Position numbers and translations under genes: made by a program. The notes under the pieces were generated by a model that was given only the letters and a program-made list of their open reading frames with translations, searched no databases and was not told the DNA's origin. This document shows, one piece after another, positions 34,762 to 42,803 of a stretch of DNA of 64,000 bases. This stretch comes from Bacteroidales bacterium MB20-C3-3 (GTDB lineage: Bacteria > Bacteroidota > Bacteroidia > Bacteroidales > UBA932), in the NCBI GenBank assembly GCA_035609245.1, contig CP141202.1, positions 496,001 through 560,000 on the forward strand. Direction: 5' to 3'. The stretch's first letter is position 1. Every line of letters starts with the position of its first letter.

Positions 34762-34789
34762 AAACCCTCTCTGAAAGAAGGGAGGGTTT
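34762..34789 (+). other. Hairpin before the replication initiator gene
   Basis: AAACCCTC (34762-34769) and GAGGGTTT (34782-34789) are complementary with a 12-base loop. No T tract follows, so it is more likely an attenuator or processing site than a full terminator. Confidence 0.5.
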
Positions 34790-34803
34790 AATACTAAACC
34801 ACG

Positions 34804-35607
34804 ATGGCACTAAGAGACCAACCATATTTACCACTATATGTTCAGGATTATCTGACCGATGAGAAGCTTAATATGTGCAGTACAGCCACTCAGGGCATAT
34901 ACATTAAAATCATGTGCCTTATGCATAAGTCGGAGCAATATGGTAAAATTTTGCTACGGCAAAAGTTCCAGCAACACGACAACTTTTGCTTGGATTTAGC
35001 TTCGCAACTTGTTAAGAATTTGCCGTTTTCTCAAGAGGAGATCTATGCAGCTCTATGTGAACTAACAACAGAGGGTGTTTGCTATATTGAAGATGGCTCC
35101 CTTTGTCAAAAACGCATGATTAGAGACAATTATATAAGTGAACAAAGAGCAAAGGCCGGGTCTAAAGGTGGTGTTAAAACTCGGTTTGCTAGAGCAAAAG
35201 AACAAGCAAACAATGTAGCAAATAATGCAGCAAACACTGAATATGAAAATGAATATGAAAATGAATATGAAAATGAATATGAAAATAATTTATCTAAAGG
35301 GGGTAAGGGGGGGAAGCGCTCTGCCAGGTTCAAGCCACCTACTCAGCAAGAGGTAGAGAGCTATATTTCTCTCAAGGGACAGTTTAAGGCTGAGGAGTTG
35401 ACAATGCTCGCAACCCGGTTTATAAATTTCTACGAAAGCAAAAACTGGTTTGTAGGTAAAAACAAAATGACTAATTGGAAAGCAGCCGCCACTAACTCGT
35501 TGGCATGGGATAGGTCATTTGCTAGACCCACATCTCAGTCTCAGCAGCGCGGGACATCAATCGTACAGGTACAAGAAATATTCAACGAACTAAACGGAAA
35601 ACAATGA
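34804..35607 (+). CDS. Phage replication initiation protein
   Basis: A 267-residue protein. The N-terminal winged-helix part starts PYLPLYVQDYLTDEKLNMCS and contains ATQGIYIKIMCLMHKSEQYG, matching the N-terminal domain of phage replisome organisers (DUF4373/Lin1244-like). A low-complexity linker holds four copies of EYEN at about residues 146-161. The C-terminal domain (about 180-240: YISLKGQFKAEELTMLATRF, NKMTNWKAAATNSLAW) resembles DnaD-like/replisome C-termini that recruit helicase. The 12-bp DNA repeat in the linker may itself be the phage origin. Confidence 0.75.
   Translation: MALRDQPYLPLYVQDYLTDEKLNMCSTATQGIYIKIMCLMHKSEQYGKILLRQKFQQHDNFCLDLASQLVKNLPFSQEEIYAALCELTTEGVCYIEDGSLCQKRMIRDNYISEQRAKAGSKGGVKTRFARAKEQANNVANNAANTEYENEYENEYENEYENNLSKGGKGGKRSARFKPPTQQEVESYISLKGQFKAEELTMLATRFINFYESKNWFVGKNKMTNWKAAATNSLAWDRSFARPTSQSQQRGTSIVQVQEIFNELNGKQ
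35239..35286 (+). repeat. Four tandem 12-bp repeats inside the replication gene
   Basis: GAATATGAAAAT is repeated four times without interruption (35239-35250, 35251-35262, 35263-35274, 35275-35286), encoding (EYEN)4. Very AT-rich. It resembles the iterons found inside initiator genes of lambdoid phages and may mark the replication origin. Confidence 0.75.
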
Positions 35608-36269
35608 GAGCAACGGACATCATAGAAGTACTTAAAACTGACAAACTGAAAGACCTAAGCACTGCCAGTATGATGGAGGTGGTAACATCGGCTATGCTAA
35701 GGATTTTCACCCTTTCCGGAGCCGCTAAGGGGTATGACAAACAGCAACTCAAAGAAGAGATTGGAATATTTTCAAGCACTTTGCTTTCAGATCTTCGCAA
35801 TGAATTCAGCGAACTCCACTCAGGAGAGATAGGATATGCTTTCATGTGTGGACTAAAGGGCGATTTTCAAGAAAAGACCTTTGGGTTGAATTATAAGACT
35901 TTTTACACATGGTTGAGTTGCTATTACTTTTCTCCGGAAAGAGCAGAAGCAATTAATAACGCTAAGCGACTTTCTGCTTCAAGGCAGATAGCGCCAACTT
36001 CCTCGCTAACAGAATACGAGAAAGAGGAGATAATCAAGAATAACATACAGGCATCCTATCAACTATTCCTTGCTGGACCATATCAAGCCAGTGCGGGAAC
36101 GATGGGCAGTGTGATAGCAGAGCATTACAACATCCAAGACCTAGGCGGAGCAATGAAGAGATACTTGGTAAGAGTTGGCAAGATGAATATCAGTGAAACA
36201 GTTGGAGGGTTCTTTATTCGGATGAAAAAACAATCAGTTAAAAACATATTTGAAAATGAGCGAGATTGA
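35604..36269 (+). CDS. Uncharacterised phage replication-associated protein
   Basis: A 221-residue protein whose ATG overlaps the initiator stop by four bases, so the two are likely co-translated. Visible segments are KTFGLNYKTFYTWLSCYYFS and EYEKEEIIKNNIQASYQLFL, predicted helical. No Walker motifs, so it is not a DnaC-type loader. A partner of the initiator is inferred from coupling only. Confidence 0.55.
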   Translation: MRATDIIEVLKTDKLKDLSTASMMEVVTSAMLRIFTLSGAAKGYDKQQLKEEIGIFSSTLLSDLRNEFSELHSGEIGYAFMCGLKGDFQEKTFGLNYKTFYTWLSCYYFSPERAEAINNAKRLSASRQIAPTSSLTEYEKEEIIKNNIQASYQLFLAGPYQASAGTMGSVIAEHYNIQDLGGAMKRYLVRVGKMNISETVGGFFIRMKKQSVKNIFENERD

Positions 36270-36369
36270 CAAAGAGGCTGTAAGACTAGGGATTATCTCT
36301 CTAATATGCCTCGCCGGGCTTGTAGCCATATACTGTATAGGAAAAAGAAACAAAACAAACTATAAATAA
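36256..36369 (+). CDS. Small single-span membrane protein
   Basis: A 37-residue protein (MSEIDKEAVRLGIISLICLA start, ending KRNKTNYK) with one membrane span at about residues 11-28. It overlaps the preceding gene by 14 bases in another frame. Function unknown. Confidence 0.45.
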   Translation: MSEIDKEAVRLGIISLICLAGLVAIYCIGKRNKTNYK

Positions 36370-36389
36370 AAACTTAACAACACACAATC

Positions 36390-36815
36390 ATGCATTACGC
36401 AACGATAATTGGAAGACTAGGCTCAGATGCCGTTTTAAAAGAGATTAATGGAAGGCAATTCGTTTCTATGTCTGTGGCTAGAGACGAGGTAATTGGAAAG
36501 TCTGCAAGCGGAGAGCCGGTAAAAGAAGCTGTTTGGTACAATGTAACCCTATATGGCAATGGAGGAAACAGGTTGTCGCGACTTCTTAAGGGGACAATGG
36601 TAACAGTTATTGGAAGAGAAAGGGTGAATGTGTACCAAGATAGAAATGGTGCATGGAGAGCAGGGTTTAATATTAGTGCTTTTGATGTTTACCTATGCGG
36701 AGGACAGAAGCAAGAGCAGGTAGTTCCAACACAACAGGCCTCGGATGAAATAAGAACCGTAGAGATATTCCCTGGTAATAATTCATCAGACGGAATTGAT
36801 GATCTGCCAATGTAG
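36390..36815 (+). CDS. ssb: Single-stranded DNA-binding protein
   Basis: A 141-residue OB-fold SSB. YATIIGRLGSDAVLKEINGR opens the domain, followed by VSMSVARDEV, EAVWYNVTLYGNGGNRLSRL in part, LLKGTMVTVIGRERVNVYQD in part, and a C-terminal tail ending SSDGIDDLPM. The final acidic tail is related to the DDxPF tip that recruits partner proteins, though it ends DDLPM instead of DDDIPF. It protects single strands in the phage replication module. Confidence 0.92.
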   Translation: MHYATIIGRLGSDAVLKEINGRQFVSMSVARDEVIGKSASGEPVKEAVWYNVTLYGNGGNRLSRLLKGTMVTVIGRERVNVYQDRNGAWRAGFNISAFDVYLCGGQKQEQVVPTQQASDEIRTVEIFPGNNSSDGIDDLPM

Positions 36816-36818
36816 GAA

Positions 36819-37013
36819 ATGGCGAAGAAACCAATTAGGGCCGAAAGCAAAAGAGAGTACTTCTGTCGGGACTGCAAATTATATTTTGGAGAATACTCCC
36901 ACCCTGTTGTCAACGGGAAATACGACACAACACGATTCATCCTCTGCCGATGCCCTTACACTACGGATGCCAAGTTATTAGACCATGAAAATTGTAAAAG
37001 AATTGAACTATGA
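36819..37013 (+). CDS. Small zinc-ribbon-like protein
   Basis: A 64-residue protein with CRDC at about residues 16-19, CRCPY at about 43-47 and a final Cys (HENCKRIEL), which could form a zinc-binding site. It starts three bases after ssb and overlaps the next gene by four bases. Likely a nucleic-acid-binding accessory, by motif type only. Confidence 0.55.
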   Translation: MAKKPIRAESKREYFCRDCKLYFGEYSHPVVNGKYDTTRFILCRCPYTTDAKLLDHENCKRIEL

Positions 37014-37570
37014 AAACAGGAATTGAACTTATTGCCGAGGAAAGGCAAAGACAAATTGAAGTTGAGGGATGGACAGTGGAGCGCGATAAAGAGGAGCACG
37101 CAATAGGAGAGTTGGCACTTGCGGCGTCTTGCTACGCCATGACCCCAGATCTTAGGCCAGCAGAACTACCTCCGTCTCACTGGCCATGGGTTAATTACTG
37201 GAAGCCTAGTCCTAATGACCGCATACGGGAACTGCAGAAAGCAGGAGCGTTGATTGCGGCAGAGATTGACAGATTGCAGGCGTTAAAAGAGGAGGGCGAG
37301 GAAACAAGAACAAAGGAGTCGCTACCAATAAAGCCTCTTAAAAAACGGGTGTTTGAGATTTTAGACGAGATGAATCTCGATGATGTGAAGAACAGCACGG
37401 GGCTCGTTAGAGTGAGCAATGCTTTTATCTCTGCTGATAAAATAAAGCAGGGAGGAAAGGTCTCTGTGGGTGTTGATGAGCAGGCTATGATTGACTTATT
37501 GTCTGGCAAGGTAACTCCCGTTTTAATATTAGTCAATAAGGATGAATTTTTCAAGAGAAAGGAATTATGA
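37010..37570 (+). CDS. Phage protein with MazG-like N-terminal region
   Basis: A 186-residue protein. The first 90 residues read IELIAEERQRQIEVEGWTVE, KEEHAIGELALAASCYAM and NDRIRELQKAGALIAAEIDR. This is a pattern common in phages and related to all-alpha NTP pyrophosphatase (MazG-like) or dATP/dGTP diphosphohydrolase N-terminal families. The E/D-rich metal site is only partly evident. The C-terminal half (LVRVSNAFISADKIKQGGKV) is a separate small domain. Nucleotide pool control is a reasonable guess, not demonstrated. Confidence 0.5.
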   Translation: MKTGIELIAEERQRQIEVEGWTVERDKEEHAIGELALAASCYAMTPDLRPAELPPSHWPWVNYWKPSPNDRIRELQKAGALIAAEIDRLQALKEEGEETRTKESLPIKPLKKRVFEILDEMNLDDVKNSTGLVRVSNAFISADKIKQGGKVSVGVDEQAMIDLLSGKVTPVLILVNKDEFFKRKEL

Positions 37571-37992
37571 AAGCAACTGAATTAAGAATAGGGAACATAG
37601 TGTTCTACAACAGCGAAAATGACAATAACGAGCCAGTAAGATATTACTGCACGATTAACGGAGCGGACTTAAGGATTATGCAGGACGATGAAAACTACTT
37701 AAAGTCTCACGAGCCTATTCCGCTTACACTCGAATTGCTTGAATATTGCGGATTTTCAGATAAAGCTTATAAAAACGGATATGTTGGTATTGATATCAAG
37801 GCAGGAGGAATGATAACAGACTTTGTTTTAACAAAACCTCAGGTTCTTGGAGAGTTTCAGAAGCAATTTTGTTGGGAATACAGAGCCGGAAATATTCCCT
37901 TTTTTCTAAAATTAGAATACCTCCACCAACTCCAAAACCTCTATTTCGCTTTGACGGGTGAAGAATTAGAGATTAATCTTGAAGAGAAATAA
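37567..37992 (+). CDS. Conserved Bacteroides-type phage protein
   Basis: A 141-residue protein overlapping the previous gene by four bases. It has the pattern ELRIGNIVFY, PIPLTLELLEYCGF and LEYLHQLQNLYFALTGEELE, which I recognise as a recurring small-protein family in Bacteroidales mobile elements without known function. The HQLQNLYFALTGEEL end is the most characteristic part. Confidence 0.65.
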   Translation: MKATELRIGNIVFYNSENDNNEPVRYYCTINGADLRIMQDDENYLKSHEPIPLTLELLEYCGFSDKAYKNGYVGIDIKAGGMITDFVLTKPQVLGEFQKQFCWEYRAGNIPFFLKLEYLHQLQNLYFALTGEELEINLEEK

Positions 37993-37994
37993 CT

Positions 37995-38681
37995 ATGAAA
38001 GGAATATGTTTTATAGAACCCTTATTTCACAAGGTAGTGAAAGGGGAAAAGACTCAAACGAGAAGAATTATTGTGTCGAGAACAGGATATTTTCAGGTAG
38101 AAAGAGACTGCGTAAGTAGAGACATAATAGACATTTGGCAAACAGATGATAATGAATGGTGCGGGGAAAATCTCATTCCTGTTAATCCAAAATACAAGGT
38201 AGGCGAAAAGGTTTATTTGAAAGAGCCGTATGCTGAAACTTGTGATGAGTATGGAAGCCCTCTAATTGCATATAGATTTGATAATGCAGCTTTCTATTTG
38301 ATTAGAAAGGATGAGAACGGAGACTATTATCAATTAAATACAATCAAAAAGCCTGTTAGCACAAACTGGACTCTTGATAATTTCCCTGCGTGTGGTGAAT
38401 GGAAAAACAAACTCTTCATGCCTCAATGGGCAGCTCGTTACTTCATTGAGATTACAGCAGTCAGAGCAGAGAGGTTGCAAGACATTTCAGCGGGGGATTG
38501 TATGAAAGAGGGCATTCATACTATGACTGGAGGTCTTTTGTTTGTGAATGAGATTAATAACATAGTCTACCCTACTCCTCAAAGAGCCTATGCAGCCCTC
38601 ATCAACAACATAAGCGGAAAGGGCACTTGGGAGAGAAACCCTTTCGTATGGGTGTATGACTTTAAATTAATTCAGGAGTAA
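37995..38681 (+). CDS. PUA/ASCH-like phage protein
   Basis: A 228-residue protein. It opens ICFIEPLFHKVVKGEKTQTR and contains YKVGEKVYLKEPYAE and FMPQWAARYFIEITAVRAER, followed by LQDISAGDCMKEGI. This is the pattern of ASCH-like (PUA-fold) phage proteins, proposed to bind RNA or modified nucleic acids. It lies immediately upstream of two DNA methyltransferase genes, so a link with modified bases is conceivable but not shown. Confidence 0.65.
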   Translation: MKGICFIEPLFHKVVKGEKTQTRRIIVSRTGYFQVERDCVSRDIIDIWQTDDNEWCGENLIPVNPKYKVGEKVYLKEPYAETCDEYGSPLIAYRFDNAAFYLIRKDENGDYYQLNTIKKPVSTNWTLDNFPACGEWKNKLFMPQWAARYFIEITAVRAERLQDISAGDCMKEGIHTMTGGLLFVNEINNIVYPTPQRAYAALINNISGKGTWERNPFVWVYDFKLIQE

Positions 38682-38683
38682 TA

Positions 38684-40318
38684 ATGAACCAAGAAAACAT
38701 CAAATTACTATACATTGACCTCTTCTCAGGAGCAGGCGGAACATCTACGGGGGTTGAGTTTACACAGGTGAACGGCCAAAAGTGTGCGAGAGTTGTCGCT
38801 TGTGTCAATCACGACATAAACGCAATTCTGTCACATTCCGAAAATCACCCGGAAACACTACATTTTACCGAGGATATTCGCACCCTTGAACTCTCCCCTA
38901 TGGTTACTCACCTGAACGCAATGAGGGTGAAATATCCTGAAGCTCTTGTGGTATTATGGGCCAGTTTGGAATGTACGAACTTCAGCAAGGCTAAAGGCGG
39001 ACAATCAAGGGATGCAGACTCCAGGACACTTGCTGAACACCTGTTCAGATATATTGATGCCATTGACCCCGATTTTGTACACATTGAGAATGTAGAGGAG
39101 TTTATGAGCTGGGGCGATGTGGACGAGAACGGGAAACCCATCTCTATGGATCGTGGGAGGAGCTATCTCCGTTGGGTAAAAAACATCTGCAAATACGGAT
39201 ATAGCTACGATTGGAAGATTTGCAACTCTGCTGACTATGGAGCCTACACAGCAAGAAAAAGATATTTCGGACAATTTGCAAAGAAAGGACTTCCTATCTC
39301 GTGGCCGGAACCCACTCATGCAAAGGTTGTAACAGGAGGAGGTCTTTTTGGTCGTTTAGAGAGATGGAAAGCAGTGAAGGAGGTCCTTGACCTCAAAGAC
39401 GAGGGAGAGTCAATATTCACCCGGAAAAAACCTCTTTCCGAGAAGACTCTGGAGAGAATCTATGCCGGGCTGATAAAGTTTGTTGCGGGCGGAAAGGATA
39501 AGTGGATATTGAAGTATAACTCAATAAATGGAAAGACAGGTAAGCATATTCCCCCGAGCATTGAGGAACCATCTCCGGTTATTTCATGTCAAGGGAGACT
39601 AGGGATTGTTTCAGCAAATTTCCTTTCTGCATATTACGGAAATGGAGACAATGTTTCTGATATTGAAAGTCCGTCTCCTGTTGTTACCACAAAAGACAGA
39701 CTGGCTTTGATATCCTCCCAATTTCTCTATTCGTACAACTTCAAAGATGCAGGGAAAGATATCAATGCACCTTGTCCCACTTTGCTCACAAAGGACCGCC
39801 TCGCACTTGCTACGCCTCAGTTTCTTGATATGCAGTACGGAAATGGCAGCCCTGCTCCGATTGACACTCCGGCCGGTACTGTTACCACAAGTCCAAAGCA
39901 TAACCTTGTCACCCTGAAACCTTGGATAATGAACACCAACTTCAATAATGTTGGAGCATCTGTTGACGAACCATCACAAGTGATTACAGCGAACAGAAAG
40001 TGGCACTATCTGATGAATACTACCCTTGCAGATGGCAATGAGCTTTACATTAAAGTTTTTGAAACCGATACTCCGGCAATGGTAAGAATCAAAGAGTTTA
40101 TGGCTCTGTACGGAATCATTGATATTAAGATGCGTATGTTGAAAATTCCTGAACTGAAACAGATTATGGGCTTTCCGAAGACCTACAAACTTATCGGAAC
40201 GCAGGCGGAACAGAAAAAGTACATCGGCAACGCTGTTGAGGTGAATATGTCAAGAGCTTTATGTGCCGCCCTAGCAGAGGATATTTACAAATATGAACTT
40301 GAAAAAGTGGCTATATGA
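38684..40318 (+). CDS. DNA cytosine-5 methyltransferase with repeated recognition region
   Basis: A 544-residue C5 methyltransferase. Motif I is DLFSGAGG (residues 12-19), the catalytic loop is SLECTNFS with Cys97 (ECT replacing the usual PCQ), motif VI is ENV (135-137), motif VIII is TARKRYF (189-195), and motif X includes YIGNAVEVNMSRAL (513-526). Between VIII and X, residues 293-443 contain four and a half diverged copies of a 33-34 residue unit such as IESPSPVVTTKDRLALISSQ, an unusual target-recognition region. Such phage enzymes usually guard against host restriction. It overlaps the next methyltransferase by four bases. Confidence 0.88.
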   Translation: MNQENIKLLYIDLFSGAGGTSTGVEFTQVNGQKCARVVACVNHDINAILSHSENHPETLHFTEDIRTLELSPMVTHLNAMRVKYPEALVVLWASLECTNFSKAKGGQSRDADSRTLAEHLFRYIDAIDPDFVHIENVEEFMSWGDVDENGKPISMDRGRSYLRWVKNICKYGYSYDWKICNSADYGAYTARKRYFGQFAKKGLPISWPEPTHAKVVTGGGLFGRLERWKAVKEVLDLKDEGESIFTRKKPLSEKTLERIYAGLIKFVAGGKDKWILKYNSINGKTGKHIPPSIEEPSPVISCQGRLGIVSANFLSAYYGNGDNVSDIESPSPVVTTKDRLALISSQFLYSYNFKDAGKDINAPCPTLLTKDRLALATPQFLDMQYGNGSPAPIDTPAGTVTTSPKHNLVTLKPWIMNTNFNNVGASVDEPSQVITANRKWHYLMNTTLADGNELYIKVFETDTPAMVRIKEFMALYGIIDIKMRMLKIPELKQIMGFPKTYKLIGTQAEQKKYIGNAVEVNMSRALCAALAEDIYKYELEKVAI

Positions 40319-41090
40319 CTATGATTGAAGTAGACATCATACAAGGCTTTAAGCAGAAACATCTGTTCATTTCAGACAAGGGAGTAAGCTCTGTTGTGTA
40401 CCTAATGGACTGCATGGATGGTATGAAGCAGATGCCTGAAAATTATTTCTCTCTTGCAATAGTGGATCCTCCGTATGGAATTAATGCGCCAAGTATGCAA
40501 ATGGGACACAACCCTAACCGCAAAGGGAAAGGTCAATATCCCGGAGAAAGCACAGCGGTTAAGATTAAAAGGGGAAGACTTAATTCAGGAGGAGGACACA
40601 TGAAGAATTCAACTCTTGTAAATTCTGATTGCAGTTGGGATAGCGAGCCACCGACACCAGAATACTTCTCTTCGCTCATGTCGATATCGGAGAATCAAAT
40701 TATTTGGGGAGGAAACTATTTTTCACTACCTCCGACAAGGTGCATGATATGTTGGGATAAACTTCAACCACGGGATAATTTCTCTCAGTTTGAACTTGCC
40801 TGGACCTCATTTGATAAACCAACTGCAATGTTTCGCTATTCAAACACAGGAGGATTGAACAATGAGAAAAAGATTCACCCAACACAAAAACCCATTAAAT
40901 TATATGAATGGCTGATTTCCAAATACTTAATGGGGGGGGTATTTTAGACACTCATCTTGGAAGCGGTTCAAGCAGAATTGCAGCTCACAAGGCAGGAGTT
41001 CCTTTTATGGGATTTGAAAAAGATGAGAAATACTTTAAAGACTCAGTGAAGAGATTTGAAACATATACATCACAACTAAGATTATTTTAA
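40315..41090 (+). pseudogene. Adenine-N6/cytosine-N4 DNA methyltransferase interrupted at a G8 tract
   Basis: Residues 1-210 (40315-40947) carry the catalytic motif DPPYG (51-55) and HPTQKPIKLYEWL, then stop early at TAG just after a G8 run. The rest of the protein, with AdoMet-binding LDTHLGSGSSRIAAHKAG and the end KRFETYTSQLRLF, continues in the next frame to 41090. The order of motifs (IV before I) indicates a beta-class enzyme. Nine or six Gs would restore one frame of about 258 residues, so this may be a phase-variable gene, a -1 frameshift site (G GGG GGG), a true mutation or a sequence error. As written, the first product lacks the cofactor site. Confidence 0.8.
40932..40939 (+). repeat. 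Poly-G tract (G8) in the methyltransferase gene
   Basis: Eight consecutive G bases, in an otherwise AT-rich element, at the exact point where the reading frame of the methyltransferase breaks. Homopolymer G tracts are classic slipped-strand sites. Confidence 0.85.
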
Positions 41091-41103
41091 CACAAACACA
41101 ACT

Positions 41104-41499
41104 ATGAACACAAAAGAAGTACAAACGATTGATTTAGCTCCTCTATATAAGGCACTAAGGGAGTGTGGATTTGAGGACAAACTTTCCGAATGTAGGGAGC
41201 CGGTATTTGCATACTTTGAAATGAGAATGTATCACGGAACAGTCAAGGTATCATTAACAATACGCCGTGATAGTAGGGTTATTCTAGAGGTGGAGATTGG
41301 AAAGAAGATTTCAGGGGTATCAATAATCCAAGAAAGTGTTATTGCCTCAGTCACCCGCAGGGACCTAGTGAGGATGATCTACAAGACTACAAACCGTCTG
41401 ATTGACGACACACGCAATGCTATCAACGGAGAGCTAGAGCACAGGTTGAGTAATCAGTCGCTACCAAAGACTGATTCAGTAAACTGGAAGGGCAGATAG
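41104..41499 (+). CDS. Uncharacterised phage protein
   Basis: A 131-residue protein (MNTKEVQTIDLAPLYKALRE start) with an N-terminal alpha/beta part (YHGTVKVSLTIRRDSRVILE) and a helical C-terminus (RRDLVRMIYKTTNRLIDDTR). It is preceded by the ACAACTATGAA start context seen at other phage genes. No function recognised. Confidence 0.5.
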   Translation: MNTKEVQTIDLAPLYKALRECGFEDKLSECREPVFAYFEMRMYHGTVKVSLTIRRDSRVILEVEIGKKISGVSIIQESVIASVTRRDLVRMIYKTTNRLIDDTRNAINGELEHRLSNQSLPKTDSVNWKGR

Positions 41500-41523
41500 A
41501 TAATTATAAACGAGGTGAGAGGC

Positions 41524-42015
41524 ATGGGAACGAGAGCTACATTGAAAGCATTACAGAAGTACAGGAATAAAATACCCAAGGAAGTATATCGCAATCTTAG
41601 AATGGCGGTTTTAGAGGCTGATTATGCATACGAGGGACCGTTTTATAATCACAACCCAATAACATGTGTCGCATCATTTAAGGCAATTGATAAGATAGTT
41701 ACTAGATACTTTGGGTTTGAAGATGGAGTAATTATCAAGAGGGGAAGAAAGGGGCCAATAGTAGATGCTAAAACAATACTTATTTACGAAACATGGCAAA
41801 GGGGAATTTTCCAGTCACTTTATGGAATTGCAGAAATGTTCGAGGGGTTTAGTCATGTCGCGATAATTTATCACCTATCCAGATACAAAGCATTTATTGA
41901 AAACGATAAGAGGTTTAGAGCAGATGCAATTAAAATAACACAACTAATAAACAAGCATTATGAAAAAGTCGCAAAAAAAGAACAGTTGGTTCAGGACAAC
42001 AATTTTGAAGATTAG
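41524..42015 (+). CDS. DnaA domain IV-like DNA-binding phage protein
   Basis: About 163 residues from the ATG at 41524; a GTG at 41515 would add three. Residues about 75-140 read GRKGPIVDAKTILIYETWQR, SLYGIAEMFEGFSHVAIIYH and LSRYKAFIENDKRF. This aligns with the Trp-repressor-like helix-turn-helix of DnaA domain IV, where the second HTH helix follows the GGRDHTTV-like region (here GFSHVAII). It lacks the DnaA ATPase. It may bind DnaA-box-like sites or control late expression. Confidence 0.6.
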   Translation: MGTRATLKALQKYRNKIPKEVYRNLRMAVLEADYAYEGPFYNHNPITCVASFKAIDKIVTRYFGFEDGVIIKRGRKGPIVDAKTILIYETWQRGIFQSLYGIAEMFEGFSHVAIIYHLSRYKAFIENDKRFRADAIKITQLINKHYEKVAKKEQLVQDNNFED

Positions 42016-42016
42016 G

Positions 42017-42268
42017 ATGAATAGAATCCTGAAAGATGTAGAAAATGAGTTTAAAATTAAAAGGGGGGAGATCTCACAGAGGTTCCGCAACAACAAGACA
42101 ATTGAATACGCAAGGTATGAATTTGTCCTAGACTGCTATCTCAGAGAAATCCCTGCCGACCTTGTCGCAAAGAGACTGAATATATGTAAAAAGTACCACG
42201 GAGAGATTCTTCGTCAAGCTCTTTGCTCATCAGATTGGCACAGAGAACTATTTATACAAACCCGATGA
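42017..42268 (+). CDS. Small basic phage protein
   Basis: An 83-residue basic helical protein (MNRILKDVENEFKIKRGEIS start) with ARYEFVLDCYLREIPADLVA and ICKKYHGEIL. The frame extends upstream to 41960 but that overlaps the DnaA-like gene, so the ATG at 42017 is preferred. Possibly DNA-binding; not assigned. Its stop overlaps the RuvC-like start by four bases. Confidence 0.5.
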   Translation: MNRILKDVENEFKIKRGEISQRFRNNKTIEYARYEFVLDCYLREIPADLVAKRLNICKKYHGEILRQALCSSDWHRELFIQTR

Positions 42269-42801
42269 AAAAGTACAAGTACATAATAGGCATAGACCCG
42301 GATGCAAAGGCCTCCGGGGTTGCTAACCTTGATGTTGAGGGCAGGAAGCTCATTCGATGTGAAGTAATGAAATTCCCGGAGCTGATAAACTATGTAACAA
42401 GAGAATACACATTTCGAAGCGTGTTAGAAACGCCGTTAATAGTAGTTATTGAGGCTTCTTGGCTAAAAGAGAGCGCATCCGGAAACTCCTACAATTGGCA
42501 CATTAAAGAAAAGGACTCAAAAAGAGTAGCTGCTGCAAAAGGAGCTGGAGTAGCAAGAAATCAGGAAACAGGCAGAAAGATAGTTGAGATGCTCAAATAT
42601 CACGGTGTTGAAGTGGTGGAGATATACCCTTTACGCAAGTGTTGGAGCGGGCCTGATGGCAAGATTACGCAAGGCGAGATTGAGCAGTTCATACCTGAAT
42701 TCCCTAAAAAAAGCAATCAGGAGACAAGGGATTCTGCTCTATTAGCGTGGAATTATGCTGAGTTACCAATAAGGATTAAAGTACAACCAAAACTGAAATA
42801 A
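42265..42801 (+). CDS. RuvC-like Holliday junction resolvase
   Basis: About 178 residues from the ATG at 42265. RNase H-fold resolvase signatures are YIIGIDPDAKASGVANLD with Asp11, VVIEASW with a metal-binding Glu, the KGAGVARNQETGRKIVEML helix, and SNQETRDSALLAW with the C-terminal Asp. These three acidic positions fit the RuvC active site. Phage resolvases trim branched DNA before packaging. It belongs with the RecT module functionally though it lies 10 kb downstream. Confidence 0.8.
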   Translation: MKKYKYIIGIDPDAKASGVANLDVEGRKLIRCEVMKFPELINYVTREYTFRSVLETPLIVVIEASWLKESASGNSYNWHIKEKDSKRVAAAKGAGVARNQETGRKIVEMLKYHGVEVVEIYPLRKCWSGPDGKITQGEIEQFIPEFPKKSNQETRDSALLAWNYAELPIRIKVQPKLK

Positions 42802-42803
42802 TC

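Noticed and set aside
35239-35286. CRISPR-like array from four 12-bp repeats
   Set aside because: The repeats are contiguous without spacers and lie inside a coding sequence.
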